NCBI GenBank assembly: GCA_051647245.1
Contig: JBOFDS010000009.1
Span: 35,710 to 99,709 of the forward strand
Reading direction: 5' to 3'
Source of the DNA: Brevinema_A sp051647245
Lineage (GTDB): Bacteria; Spirochaetota; Brevinematia; Brevinematales; Brevinemataceae
DNA length: 64,000 nucleotides
A program made the translations under genes and the position numbers. Shown piece by piece: positions 1-9,115 of the stretch. The notes below the pieces were generated by a model. The model searched no databases. It saw nothing but the letters and a program-made list of their open reading frames with translations, and was not told where the DNA came from. Position 1 is the first letter of the stretch; each line of letters starts with the position of its first letter.

Positions 1-374
1 TGTTCAGGGAGTGCGTCTATCATTTCTTTACCGAGATTGTAAGATAATGTATCTGCTGCAAATTTTAAGAGTGTAATGTCATGTTTTACTAAAATCTCAT
101 TGAGAGCAGAACCAAAACTACGTTTTACACCTATTTCTTCAACATGTAGATTAGTGATTTCTGTTTGTTCACCGATCTGCGTTAAATAGCGACCATCTGT
201 AAACAAATATACTTCGTCATGTGTAACTAACACATGATTGTTACTCCCTGTACAAGCTGTAAGATAATATACATCAGCTTCACCAACAGTTAAAAAAGCT
301 TCTTTTGCACCGAGGGTTGATTGTAATTGTACAACCCGTTTTTCAAAAACAGGATTTTTTAAATTTTTACGCAT
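1..374 (-). CDS. Xaa-Pro aminopeptidase (M24), N-terminal part
   Basis: This is the first ~124 codons of a minus-strand gene whose 3' part lies outside the window. The translation begins MRKNLKNPVFEKR and contains the creatinase/prolidase N-domain pattern VYYLTACTGSNNHVLVTHDE followed by FTDGRYLTQIGEQ. That pattern matches family M24B enzymes (PepP/PepQ), which remove an N-terminal residue preceding proline in the cytoplasm. The metal-binding catalytic domain would be downstream and cannot be checked. The ATG at 374 is preceded by GGAG seven bases upstream. It is divergent from the TPR gene at 581; the 206-bp gap shows no clear promoter to me. Confidence 0.85.
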   Translation of the reverse strand, partial: MRKNLKNPVFEKRVVQLQSTLGAKEAFLTVGEADVYYLTACTGSNNHVLVTHDEVYLFTDGRYLTQIGEQTEITNLHVEEIGVKRSFGSALNEILVKHDITLLKFAADTLSYNLGKEMIDALPE

Positions 375-580
375 AAAAATCTCCACAAACTTTGTTTTAC
401 CAACAAGTCCGAATCAATAAGCGTCACCAAAAACGGAGGTAATACGTTTATCATAATATATTTATCAAAAAGAATCAAGTTTAAATATTTTATAAAATTT
501 AAATCGTAATAATTTCAGATTTAAGAAGGAATATTCCGAATAATAAAAAGTATCATATTCAAAAATAGAACGAGGCTTTC

Positions 581-1459
581 ATGAGATTATTATGGTTAAT
601 TATGGGGATCACTTTACTCCCTCTTATTTCTTTTACTCAAGAGACCAAAGAAACCGCCCCACCTACAAGTACTTCTACTCTACCCGTCTACTCTTCCGAC
701 GCTCTCAATAAACTCTACATGATGGGGCTTCAATTCCTTAATGAAGGTGACCTCACTCAAGCGGAAATTTCTTTTCGTAGTATTGTTGCGTTTCCTAATA
801 ATGAAGAAGATTGGCGTGTTGTGCGGCATTATAAAGGTAAAGCCCTCTTCTATCTTGGAGATATTTATTTTATTCAAAAACGATACGACAAATCCGCAGA
901 AAGTTATAAACAAGTCATTCGAGAGTACCGTACCGTAGAAGAATATTCCACAGCACTTTTTAAGCTTGGACGTAGTTTGATTCTTGCTAAAAAAGAAAAA
1001 GAAGGGATCGATGTTCTAAAGAATTATCATTTTAATTATGCGGCTGATGAAGCTATGGTTGACAACACTCTATACTGGCTTGCCAATGCTTATATTTCTT
1101 TAGAGGATCCAGCTTCTGCTTTGAAACTTTTAAATCAATTAATTAGGGATTATCCAGACTCTCCGATGTCCTACGATGCTCGTTTAGTGATAAGAAGATT
1201 AAACACAGACTACACTGCTCAAACACCTCTTGCAAAAGATAATCAATTACAAACAGCTCTAAAGGATAGCAAGATAAAAGTGGATCGTATTGAAAAAGAA
1301 AAAGACCTTATTATGCGTATGAAGCAACTACTAACCCTTAAAGAAGAGCTGCTCATCACAAAAGAGAAAAAATTAGAATTGCTGAAAAAAGTAAGTAAAT
1401 CTCGCTCTGAGGCAATCAAAAATAATGCATTGCTTGCAAATCCAAATTCTCTAAAATAA
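581..1459 (+). CDS. Exported TPR-repeat protein
   Basis: A 292-aa protein with an N-terminal signal peptide (hydrophobic run through about residue 18, then polar Thr/Ser-rich sequence) and no lipobox cysteine. Residues ~40-210 are helical repeats of TPR/YbgF type (LGDIYFIQKRYDKSAESYKQ and ALKLLNQLIRDYPDSP are typical). The C-terminal third is a Lys/Glu-rich coiled coil. It is probably periplasmic and a protein-binding scaffold. It is followed after 19 bases by another exported coiled-coil protein, so the two likely work together. Spirochaete flagellar collars contain periplasmic TPR proteins, which makes that role possible, but nothing here proves it. Confidence 0.7.
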   Translation: MRLLWLIMGITLLPLISFTQETKETAPPTSTSTLPVYSSDALNKLYMMGLQFLNEGDLTQAEISFRSIVAFPNNEEDWRVVRHYKGKALFYLGDIYFIQKRYDKSAESYKQVIREYRTVEEYSTALFKLGRSLILAKKEKEGIDVLKNYHFNYAADEAMVDNTLYWLANAYISLEDPASALKLLNQLIRDYPDSPMSYDARLVIRRLNTDYTAQTPLAKDNQLQTALKDSKIKVDRIEKEKDLIMRMKQLLTLKEELLITKEKKLELLKKVSKSRSEAIKNNALLANPNSLK

Positions 1460-1478
1460 TCAATTCAAGGATCATATA

Positions 1479-3179
1479 ATGAGATTACCATTATTCTTAT
1501 TAGTATTCGTAAGTATTAATACGGTAGATATCTTTGCTAACACAGATGAATCTTCATGGGTTTCTGTAGCGAATGAATATATCACTATCGCCATGGAAAC
1601 TAACACAGGACGTTATTTGATGTTTGATAATGCGTCTCAAATCCCTGCTTTAAATCTTGGATCCGTCCTTCCAGCAAGCTCATCTTTAAAAGCGCTATCT
1701 CCCTTACCTTCACAATTAGATCAAAAAGCTAGTGTACTTGGGAAGACTCCCGATGCTTTGAATTTTGCAACACTCAATATAAATGGCAGCAAAGTGGTAT
1801 TCGGATCGGCATCTGGTAGTTGGGTATCGGATCCTGTCGTGGAGGAGAATCGTATTTCGTATGCTTGGAAGATTGGTGATGTGGAGATCATACAAACGCT
1901 CTCCATTGCAACTAATATCGACACTCAATACGAAGATGCTCTCACAGTAGAATATACGGTCATCAATGATTCTACATCTGTCTTTAATACAGTTGAAGCT
2001 CGTGTTTTTCTTGATCCAACTGTAAATAGAGAAGTGGAAATTCCATTCTTTTTATTAGATAACAAATCCATTGCTTACGAACAAGAATACCTCAAAAACA
2101 CCATGCCTGATTTTTGGTTAGCAGCGGATCCTCAGGGGAATATTTCTTCATCTTCTTTAAAGAGTCCTCTAAAGTCTCCGTCGCTTATTGCTCCTAGTCG
2201 TATGTACCTTACTTCTATGGATAGAGCGATAAAAAGTGAGTGGGATTTTAGTTTTGAGCGTCGTTACCGTATTTCTAAAAAAGACAGTGTTGTTTTGATG
2301 TATTTTGATAGTCAGAGTGTTCCTCCACAAGATTCTCGTACCATTGTTTCTTTTCAAGTTGCAAAACCAGCTTTGATGAATACTTTGCAGAATAACGGTC
2401 TCCAAGTAATGGCTAGTAGTTTTGCCACAAAAAACACAACTCCCATGACAATCAATGTATGGGTCTTAAATAATACAAATACAGCTTTTGATAATGTGGA
2501 TTTGACCTTAAAAGTTCCTTCTTGGATAAAGATTTTAGATGCTCCCACAAAACGTGTAGGTCGTATTGATCAATACAATGCAGCAACATCTGTGAGCTGG
2601 ACAATCACATCTAAAGAATCAAAAGGAAGGACTGCTGATTTACAGATTTCTGTTGATGGTAAAGTAAATAGAGCTCCTATTGCCCGCCTACAAGTCCCTA
2701 TCACTGTCAATTTGGAGCCTGAATTCCAAAGTAATAACCAAAAAACCATCTCTCGTTCAGCCCAGAAGACCGCTGCAGAAGCTTTGCCTACTCCACCAGC
2801 TGAGCCTGTTGCTACACCTGAAGCTCGTAAAACCACCTTGGCAAATTTCTTACCAGAAGATACCGCTGGTGCTACCTCAGAAAGTCTCAATGCACTCTAT
2901 CAGCGTCTTAAAAATATAAAGACCACAGAGGCTCAAGAGATTGTGAAATTAATTGAGACTGAATACGAATTGATGAAAGAAATCGCCGAAACCGAAAAAA
3001 ATATTAGCGAAATCAATAAACAATACGAGATCTTGCTGGGAGTATATCAGAGCCTATACCAAGACGAAGGCCTTATCGATCGCTCTTATATAAATATTCA
3101 AGAAATTTCTAATAACATAAAAAAAACACAAGACCGTTTAAGACAGCATGAGGCAGTGTATTCTAATACAGTAAAATAA
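1479..3179 (+). CDS. Exported protein of unknown function
   Basis: A 566-aa protein with a signal peptide (MRLPLFLLVFVSINTVDIFA). Residues ~25-300 are a beta-rich region with YidC-periplasmic-domain-like flavour (VEYTVINDSTSVFNTVEARVF). Residues ~310-420 look like an Ig-like or CARDB-like beta sandwich. A Pro/Ala-rich linker follows at ~430-470, then a long C-terminal coiled coil (~475-566). I do not recognise the family. It is co-transcribed with the preceding TPR gene (19-bp gap, AAGGA ribosome site). It ends about 120 bp before rpoN; that gap holds only an AT-rich weak inverted repeat. Confidence 0.6.
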   Translation: MRLPLFLLVFVSINTVDIFANTDESSWVSVANEYITIAMETNTGRYLMFDNASQIPALNLGSVLPASSSLKALSPLPSQLDQKASVLGKTPDALNFATLNINGSKVVFGSASGSWVSDPVVEENRISYAWKIGDVEIIQTLSIATNIDTQYEDALTVEYTVINDSTSVFNTVEARVFLDPTVNREVEIPFFLLDNKSIAYEQEYLKNTMPDFWLAADPQGNISSSSLKSPLKSPSLIAPSRMYLTSMDRAIKSEWDFSFERRYRISKKDSVVLMYFDSQSVPPQDSRTIVSFQVAKPALMNTLQNNGLQVMASSFATKNTTPMTINVWVLNNTNTAFDNVDLTLKVPSWIKILDAPTKRVGRIDQYNAATSVSWTITSKESKGRTADLQISVDGKVNRAPIARLQVPITVNLEPEFQSNNQKTISRSAQKTAAEALPTPPAEPVATPEARKTTLANFLPEDTAGATSESLNALYQRLKNIKTTEAQEIVKLIETEYELMKEIAETEKNISEINKQYEILLGVYQSLYQDEGLIDRSYINIQEISNNIKKTQDRLRQHEAVYSNTVK

Positions 3180-3302
3180 TTTAGATAATTTTAGTGCTAT
3201 AAAAAATAACATTTTAAGGGGATTTCTCAACTTATTGTTATTTTATTTGATTTTTTTTTAGTAATCACATAAAATATAAGATAAGCTTTGAGGAGTCCTT
3301 TT

Positions 3303-4523
3303 TTGTTGAAGCAAAGTGCAGAACAACGTTTTTTTTTCTCTCAACAAATGCTCATGAATATGTCTTATCTTCAGATGAATAAAGTAACCCTAGATCTCAA
3401 AATAGAAGCCATGGCTGAAGAGAATCCCTTTATCAAGCATGAGTCCTTTAGAGATTTGAATAGATCTCACAAGACCGTCCTTCCAGAAATCATTGAACAA
3501 ACACTAGCAACACAAAAAACGCTTTACGAAAATCTTCGGGAAGAGTTTTTATTGGATTTTGAAGAAGAGGATCTCCATCTCATACAACTGATCATCGGAA
3601 ATACAGATCGCTTTGGTTTTCTTACAATTAGTGTGAAAGATCTTTGTTATGGCACATCATTGGATGAGGGGCGTTTGGAGTTTGTTCGAAAAAAGATTAT
3701 GTCATCCGCTGACTATATGGGGCTTGGCACCTACAATCAACAAGAGTATCTTTCTTATATCACAGAACGAATTTATGGTAGAGATAGTATTGAGTTTGAG
3801 ATTGTAAAGCTCATCGCTCAAAAAAAAGTCAAGAGTGCCAATACAATCCAACGTCACTTAAAACACCCCTTAAAAGATATTTCATCGGGTCTTGAAAAGA
3901 TTAATCTCCTTCCAAAGTCTCCTTTGCAAGAGGAAACTATCGCCATTCTCCCTGACATTATTGTAAAGATTGAAGATGGTGAACCTGTTATTTCTTCGAT
4001 TGAATACGGTCGGACTATTATTAATACAGAAATTAATACCGATGATCTAAACTACCAGTCAAAAGAATTGAAAAATTTCAAAAAAGAAGCCCTGAACATC
4101 AAAAAGGCTCTCGAGATACGTCATTCTGCCTTAGATACTTACGCATCCTTATTAATAAAGGCTAGAAGAGATTATTTTGTGCCAGATATAGGACAAAAGC
4201 CTGTATCTATCACACTCAAATCTATTGCTGAAGAAACAAATCGCAATGTTTCAACTGTTTCCAGAGCCTTGAAAGATCGATATTTCTTATTTGATGGGAG
4301 GATCATTCCTTTTTCTGATCTTCTTACAAGAGAGCTAGGGAATAGTAATTCTTTTGAAATCAAAAAACACATAAAAACTATTTTAGACCAAGAATCGCAT
4401 GAATCGCCTTTAACCGATGGGATTATTGTAGATATTCTTGCGAAAAAAGGGATAAAAATCGCACGAAGAACTGTCGCTAAATATCGTGAGCAATTACATA
4501 TTGGTTCTGTTTATCAACGTTAG
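3303..4523 (+). CDS. rpoN: RNA polymerase sigma-54 factor
   Basis: About 406 aa, a little shorter than typical RpoN (~430-480). The N-terminus (LLKQSAEQRFFFSQQMLMNM) has the Gln/Leu-rich activator-interacting region I. The core-binding domain spans the middle. Near residue 320 the HTH pattern SIAEETNRNVSTVSRALKDR is clear, and the RpoN box appears near the C-terminus as ARRTVAKYRE. This sigma factor recognises -24/-12 promoters and needs an AAA+ enhancer-binding activator; no such activator is encoded here. I chose the TTG at 3303 because AGGAG lies seven bases upstream; an upstream TTG at 3288 would overlap that site. Two matching sigma-54 promoters occur in this window (upstream of grpE and of the nitroreductase). 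Confidence 0.93.
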   Translation: MLKQSAEQRFFFSQQMLMNMSYLQMNKVTLDLKIEAMAEENPFIKHESFRDLNRSHKTVLPEIIEQTLATQKTLYENLREEFLLDFEEEDLHLIQLIIGNTDRFGFLTISVKDLCYGTSLDEGRLEFVRKKIMSSADYMGLGTYNQQEYLSYITERIYGRDSIEFEIVKLIAQKKVKSANTIQRHLKHPLKDISSGLEKINLLPKSPLQEETIAILPDIIVKIEDGEPVISSIEYGRTIINTEINTDDLNYQSKELKNFKKEALNIKKALEIRHSALDTYASLLIKARRDYFVPDIGQKPVSITLKSIAEETNRNVSTVSRALKDRYFLFDGRIIPFSDLLTRELGNSNSFEIKKHIKTILDQESHESPLTDGIIVDILAKKGIKIARRTVAKYREQLHIGSVYQR

Positions 4524-4532
4524 GATAATACG

Positions 4533-6503
4533 ATGGATTTATTAAAAAAGCTAGTAGAACGTGATCAATGGGCTGAGCTTATGACTGATGCAGAGGTTAT
4601 TAATGGCCTTGGGCATTCTAGTCACATTGAAGTTTTTGCTTTTTCCGAGGATGAAGCTGTTAGAAAAGCATGTCAAGTATTGCATGCGAATCCTGCTGAT
4701 CTTGAATATGAGTTACTTACTACTAATATTTTCAAATTCTTTGGACTAGTACGTGTGCCATCACGTTTTCGTTTTAATCTTAAAGCAAGTGAACAAAATA
4801 AAGACTCTAATTCTATTGATTACGCAAAATACAATGCACTTGCAGAGATCAAAAATGGTTCTTTCCGCATTCAAATGAAAAGAGATGGTTTACATTTGAT
4901 GATTTTCCCTCCTGAAAAGATGGGGAAATCTGTCCAATTTGAAGATATCCTGCAAGAACTTGTTCAACAAGGCTATCAAGAATTTAATAGAAATTACTGT
5001 AAAGAAGCTATCTACAACCCTAATAAAGACTATATTATTGCTCCTTATGTAAAGAGAGCTAATGCAGATTCTACCTTTAGCGTAACCAAAGCCAGTGACG
5101 ATATGTCCGCAAGCATCACTATTTCAAGACCTAAAACTCAAGGACGTATCCCTGATATTTCTGAGATTATCGCAAAACTAAAAGATATTGGTGTAATCCA
5201 CGGAATAAAAGAAAATTATATTACTGAAATTCTGGACAATAATCTATTTGATGTTTCTCTTGTGATTGCAGAGGGTACTCCTGTTGAAATGGGACAAGAC
5301 GCTTATATTGAAGATAGTTTTTCACAATCAGAAAATATCAAACATGCCGTTCGTGCCGATGGTAGTGTGGACTTTAAAGAGCTCAACATCATTCACAACG
5401 TACACGAAGGCGATATTCTTGCAACAATGTACCCAGCCACCAAAGGAACTCCAGGGCGTACTGTTAGCGGATCTTCGATCCCTACTACCCCAGGTAAGGA
5501 GATTGAGTGGAATCTTGGTCAAAATGTTGCTGTAACTCCTGATAAAAAACACGTTGTTGCGACAATGGCTGGACAATTTTTTGTGCAAGATAAAAAGCTT
5601 TGTGTGGATCCAGCGCTTGAAATTTCATCTGATGTTGACTTGAGTACAGGTAATATTGACTTTTTGGGGAATATTATCATCAAAGGAAATGTTACCGATG
5701 GATTTAACGTTATTTCCGGTGGTAACATTGAGATTCATGGACACATTGGTAAATGTTTCATTCAAGCAGCTGGAAATATTATTGCTCATCAAGGAATCCA
5801 AGGAAAAGATGAAAACTGTATTGAATGTAAGGGAGATCTTTACGCTCGATTTGTTGAACGTTCTAATGTCTTTGTTGGTGGAAATATTTTTATTACGAAA
5901 GCGCTTCTTCACAGTAATGTGATCTGTGAAAAAGGGATTTATGTCTTTGGGGATAAAAAACCTATTATTGCCGGTGGAGATATCAAGGCAAAGAATGAGA
6001 TTATTTCCGCAAATATTGGTGCAGAATCTTATATTGAGACGCTTATTGAAGTTGGGTATTCTCAAGAACTTGAGACAGAGATCGCACAACAGCAATCTAT
6101 TCTGACCGAAAAAGACAAACAAATCAACTCTCTTAGAGATGAGTTTGCTAGTGTGGTAAATTCTATCCCTCGTGAAAAAGCGGCGATTTATGAAAAGAAA
6201 ATTGCGCAACTTACAGAAAATCGTAAACATACAGAACAAGAAATTGCAAAAAAACGTAGAGATATTCATGATGCTCAAAGAGCTGCTTCTATCTCAGGAG
6301 AGCAGTTTATGCCTGGTGTGAAAACAAAGATCGCTACTCAGCACCTTGATATTACAATGTCACAAAGTCAAGGAACCTTAACACTTGGTGATAACAAAAT
6401 TGTTTTTGGGAAATACAAGCCTTCTCCATTTTTTACAGAGATTGCAGGTAAAGGCTCGGAAAAAGACGGAGCTAAAGGCTCAAAAAAATCTAAATCAAAA
6501 TAA
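4533..6503 (+). CDS. fapA: FapA/DUF342 family protein with Jag-N-like domain
   Basis: A 656-aa protein. The first ~75 residues (IEVFAFSEDEAVRKACQVL) resemble the Jag-N domain. The middle (~100-480) is the DUF342/FapA region, including GTPGRTVSGSSIPTTPGKE and a Gly-rich beta-helix (NIDFLGNIIIKGNVTDGF and following strands). Residues ~510-600 form a coiled coil and the tail is basic. FapA proteins are polymer-forming and have been linked to flagellar and polar protein placement. It lies nine bases after rpoN and upstream of a bactofilin, another beta-helical polymer, and fliS, so a role in cell-envelope or flagellar organisation is reasonable. Confidence 0.85.
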   Translation: MDLLKKLVERDQWAELMTDAEVINGLGHSSHIEVFAFSEDEAVRKACQVLHANPADLEYELLTTNIFKFFGLVRVPSRFRFNLKASEQNKDSNSIDYAKYNALAEIKNGSFRIQMKRDGLHLMIFPPEKMGKSVQFEDILQELVQQGYQEFNRNYCKEAIYNPNKDYIIAPYVKRANADSTFSVTKASDDMSASITISRPKTQGRIPDISEIIAKLKDIGVIHGIKENYITEILDNNLFDVSLVIAEGTPVEMGQDAYIEDSFSQSENIKHAVRADGSVDFKELNIIHNVHEGDILATMYPATKGTPGRTVSGSSIPTTPGKEIEWNLGQNVAVTPDKKHVVATMAGQFFVQDKKLCVDPALEISSDVDLSTGNIDFLGNIIIKGNVTDGFNVISGGNIEIHGHIGKCFIQAAGNIIAHQGIQGKDENCIECKGDLYARFVERSNVFVGGNIFITKALLHSNVICEKGIYVFGDKKPIIAGGDIKAKNEIISANIGAESYIETLIEVGYSQELETEIAQQQSILTEKDKQINSLRDEFASVVNSIPREKAAIYEKKIAQLTENRKHTEQEIAKKRRDIHDAQRAASISGEQFMPGVKTKIATQHLDITMSQSQGTLTLGDNKIVFGKYKPSPFFTEIAGKGSEKDGAKGSKKSKSK

Positions 6504-6537
6504 TTGCAGACTTAATAACGATTAAAGGAGCATGTCA

Positions 6538-7323
6538 ATGATCATTAATGAACCTGATTATATAGTAGATGCTGTTCAACGTAAACTCAAACATCTTGAA
6601 CGAAAGGTTGAGCTCTCATATTCCTCAGCAAAAAATGATAACGAAAAAAAGATGCAAGTCGGTAAAGATCTAATGGATATCAAAAATGCCTTAGGGAAAC
6701 TCCAACATAGAACACTATCTTGGAAAGATTTGCAGAGATTCGGAATTACCCAAAGTCGTTTATACGCTGAAGCAGATACAGATTCTGAGAATATTAAAAA
6801 AGAATTCTCTAATTTTGGCTTACTTTCTGCAATTCCAAAATTACGTATTACTGAGTCTCAAGATCATGAGTTTGTGAATGAATTGTTTTCGATTATGGAG
6901 TATCTTAATGATAACTACCAAACTATTTTTGCTCAGAAGATTCTCTTGACCTCATCCAAGACAAATACCATTCGTGAACGTTTCTATATCATGTACCAAG
7001 AGATTTCTCGTATGTTCAAAAACTATCATCAGTTAGTCTCAAATAGTATTTCAAACAGATCTAATGAACTTTTATTAGAAAAAGAAGAGCACATTATCTT
7101 GCATAAGATTGTTGCTTTACTGGAGTTGATGCAACAGTATCTATCACTGATTCAAGACGACCCTACTTTCTCAAGAGAAGACTTTTTACATGTTGTTGTA
7201 TCAATGGACGATAAGTCTAGCATTAACAACCTTACCCTGCAAACAGCTTTTGATGAGTGTAAGCACTACATTGAAGAAGCTTTAGACTACATTGAAACCA
7301 AAAAATTATCAGAAAAAAAATAA
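6538..7323 (+). CDS. Unknown helical protein in fapA-bactofilin operon
   Basis: About 261 aa, mostly alpha-helical, with no signal peptide or membrane segment, charged throughout. I do not recognise a family. Two in-frame ATGs exist (6532 and 6538). AAAGGAG ends at 6530, only one base before the first but seven before the second, so 6538 is the better start. The gene sits between fapA and the bactofilin with short gaps, which suggests a cytoplasmic partner of the envelope or flagellar scaffold. Confidence 0.65.
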   Translation: MIINEPDYIVDAVQRKLKHLERKVELSYSSAKNDNEKKMQVGKDLMDIKNALGKLQHRTLSWKDLQRFGITQSRLYAEADTDSENIKKEFSNFGLLSAIPKLRITESQDHEFVNELFSIMEYLNDNYQTIFAQKILLTSSKTNTIRERFYIMYQEISRMFKNYHQLVSNSISNRSNELLLEKEEHIILHKIVALLELMQQYLSLIQDDPTFSREDFLHVVVSMDDKSSINNLTLQTAFDECKHYIEEALDYIETKKLSEKK

Positions 7324-7350
7324 AAGATCGAATTCTAAGGAGTTTCCTTT

Positions 7351-7731
7351 ATGGCTCATCGTATTTCAAATACTACAAACATTATTGGTGAAAATTCTGT
7401 TTTCGAAGGAACAATCAAAGTCAACGGATCTATCCGTATTGATGGTACATTCCTTGGATCCGAATTAGCACTTGAACACGTCAGCGTGGGGAAAACAGGT
7501 TGTATCAAAACAGCCATCAATGTTAACTCTATTGTTGTTGAAGGTGTGATTTTAGGTGATATTCATGCGAATATTCGTACAGTTCTCTTGCCTACTGCGA
7601 GAATTGCTGGTGATATTTATTCTCCAGAGCTTATCATTCAAAATGGCGTAATGTGGGATGGAAAATCCTATATTAGTCCAAAGCAAGATGTTGACATCAA
7701 AAAGCTTGTTAAAGAATACTTCAAAGACTAA
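7351..7731 (+). CDS. Bactofilin
   Basis: A 126-aa protein dominated by a DUF583/bactofilin beta-helix: TNIIGENSVFEGTIKVNGSI, then repeated strands (VSVGKTG, SIVVEGVILGDI, RIAGDIYSPELIIQNGVMWD). Bactofilins polymerise without nucleotide into cytoskeletal filaments at the membrane and influence cell shape or polar structures; they matter for helical shape in several bacteria. AAGGAG precedes the ATG. pdxA starts three bases after the stop. PBP2 and RodA occur later in the same gene block, consistent with shape control. Confidence 0.93.
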   Translation: MAHRISNTTNIIGENSVFEGTIKVNGSIRIDGTFLGSELALEHVSVGKTGCIKTAINVNSIVVEGVILGDIHANIRTVLLPTARIAGDIYSPELIIQNGVMWDGKSYISPKQDVDIKKLVKEYFKD

Positions 7732-7733
7732 TC

Positions 7734-8630
7734 ATGAAAAAAATACTCATTACTTTGGGGGATCCCAACGGCATTGGGTCTGAAGTTACAATAAAAGCCC
7801 TATCAGCTCTTCCTGAGGTTCGTCCTTATGTAGAAGTGATAGGGCTTGATTGTGTTTGGAACGATGCTTTTCCTGAGATCTTATTCCATCCTATTTCCTC
7901 TGACTATATTCCTGAACTTGGTGTTATGTCTCCTAAAGCTGGTCAAGTGGCTATTCAGTCTTTGGACAAGGCGATAGAACTTCTCAAAACCGATAATTAT
8001 AGTGGTCTTGTTACGGCGCCTATCTCTAAAGAAGCTATTGTTCAAGCAGGTATCCAAAACTTTTCTGGTCATACAGAATACCTTGCTGAAGCTTTTGAGC
8101 GAGAGGTGGAGATGATTTTTTGGAGTGAGCGATGGTCTGTTTTGCTCATGACGATTCATGTTGCTCTTTCTGAAGTACCAAAGCTCATCACAAAAGATCG
8201 ACTTCGTAGCTCTCTTAGGAATGCTATTCTTTTTCAAGAAAAACTCTATCAAAAGGGACAAATTGCATTAAGTGGCCTAAATCCGCATGCTGGAGAGAAT
8301 GGACTTTTTGGACAAGAAGAAGAACTTATTTTCAAACCCGTCATTAAAGAGTTTTCGCATTACAATATTATAGGACCTTTATCTCCAGATACAATTTTCA
8401 TGCAAGCAGAACAAGGTGCCTTTAATATGGTGGTTTCTCCATACCATGACCAAGCACTTATTGCGTTTAAGTTGTTGCATTTTCATGATGGTGTGAATGT
8501 TACGATGGGGCTTCCTTATTGGAGGAGTTCTCCAGACCATGGTACAGCCTTTGAATTAGCTGGAAAAAATCAAGCATCTCCTGATGGAATGATTTGTGCG
8601 ATAAAATTTATGCAAAAGATGTTTAACTAA
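7734..8630 (+). CDS. pdxA: 4-hydroxythreonine-4-phosphate dehydrogenase-like (PdxA)
   Basis: A 298-aa protein, slightly shorter than the usual ~330. Family signatures are present in order: GDPNGIGSEV, TAPISKEA, FSGHTEYLA, GLNPHAGENGLFG, GPLSPDTIF, SPYHDQALIAFK and SPDHGTAFELAG. The His and Asp residues of these motifs bind the divalent metal. PdxA oxidises 4-phosphohydroxy-L-threonine in the DXP-dependent vitamin B6 pathway; related paralogues act on other substrates. No other B6 gene is in the window, and its place between bactofilin and fliS is not an obvious pathway context, so the in vivo substrate is uncertain. Confidence 0.9.
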   Translation: MKKILITLGDPNGIGSEVTIKALSALPEVRPYVEVIGLDCVWNDAFPEILFHPISSDYIPELGVMSPKAGQVAIQSLDKAIELLKTDNYSGLVTAPISKEAIVQAGIQNFSGHTEYLAEAFEREVEMIFWSERWSVLLMTIHVALSEVPKLITKDRLRSSLRNAILFQEKLYQKGQIALSGLNPHAGENGLFGQEEELIFKPVIKEFSHYNIIGPLSPDTIFMQAEQGAFNMVVSPYHDQALIAFKLLHFHDGVNVTMGLPYWRSSPDHGTAFELAGKNQASPDGMICAIKFMQKMFN

Positions 8631-8695
8631 ACGCTCTAACTTCCGATACAGGTATATAGTTTAAATAAACTTGCCCCTATTTTTTGGAGGAACCT

Positions 8696-9106
8696 ATGTA
8701 CGGACATGAAGCTTATAAGAATACAGATATCGAAACAGCTAGCCGATTGAAATTAGTGGTGATGCTTTACGCTGGAGCAATCAGATTTACAAATATCGCA
8801 GTTGAGGCTATTAAGAGCGGTCAAAATGATGTGGCTAATCTTAATTGTATCAAAGCACAGGATATTGTAAGTGAGCTTTTAGCATCATTGAATTTTGAAG
8901 CAGGCGACATTGCAGACGAATTATCTGGACTTTATATTTATGTTCATAAGCTTTTGATCGAAGGAAATATCAAAAAAGATGTTCCATCTTTGACCGAAGC
9001 AGTGGAGCTACTTGAAAATCTAAAGGGAGCTTGGGATGATCTTCTTGTCAAAGAAGAACAGGAAGCCGCATCTCAGCAACAAAAAAACATAAATATTTCA
9101 GGTTAA
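8696..9106 (+). CDS. fliS: Flagellin export chaperone FliS
   Basis: About 136 aa. The start region YGHEAYKNTDIETASRLKLV and MLYAGAIRFTNIAVEAIK match the FliS four-helix bundle, which binds the C-terminus of unfolded flagellin in the cytoplasm and prevents early polymerisation. The ATG at 8696 lies five bases after GGAGG; the upstream in-frame TTG (8684) overlaps that ribosome site and is unlikely. This is the only plain flagellar gene in the window and supports a motile host. Confidence 0.9.
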   Translation: MYGHEAYKNTDIETASRLKLVVMLYAGAIRFTNIAVEAIKSGQNDVANLNCIKAQDIVSELLASLNFEAGDIADELSGLYIYVHKLLIEGNIKKDVPSLTEAVELLENLKGAWDDLLVKEEQEAASQQQKNINISG

Positions 9107-9115
9107 GGAGATCAC

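Noticed and set aside
5625..6278. Long minus-strand frame inside fapA
   Set aside because: Shadow of the fapA coding frame; Phe/Asn-rich composition without a ribosome site.
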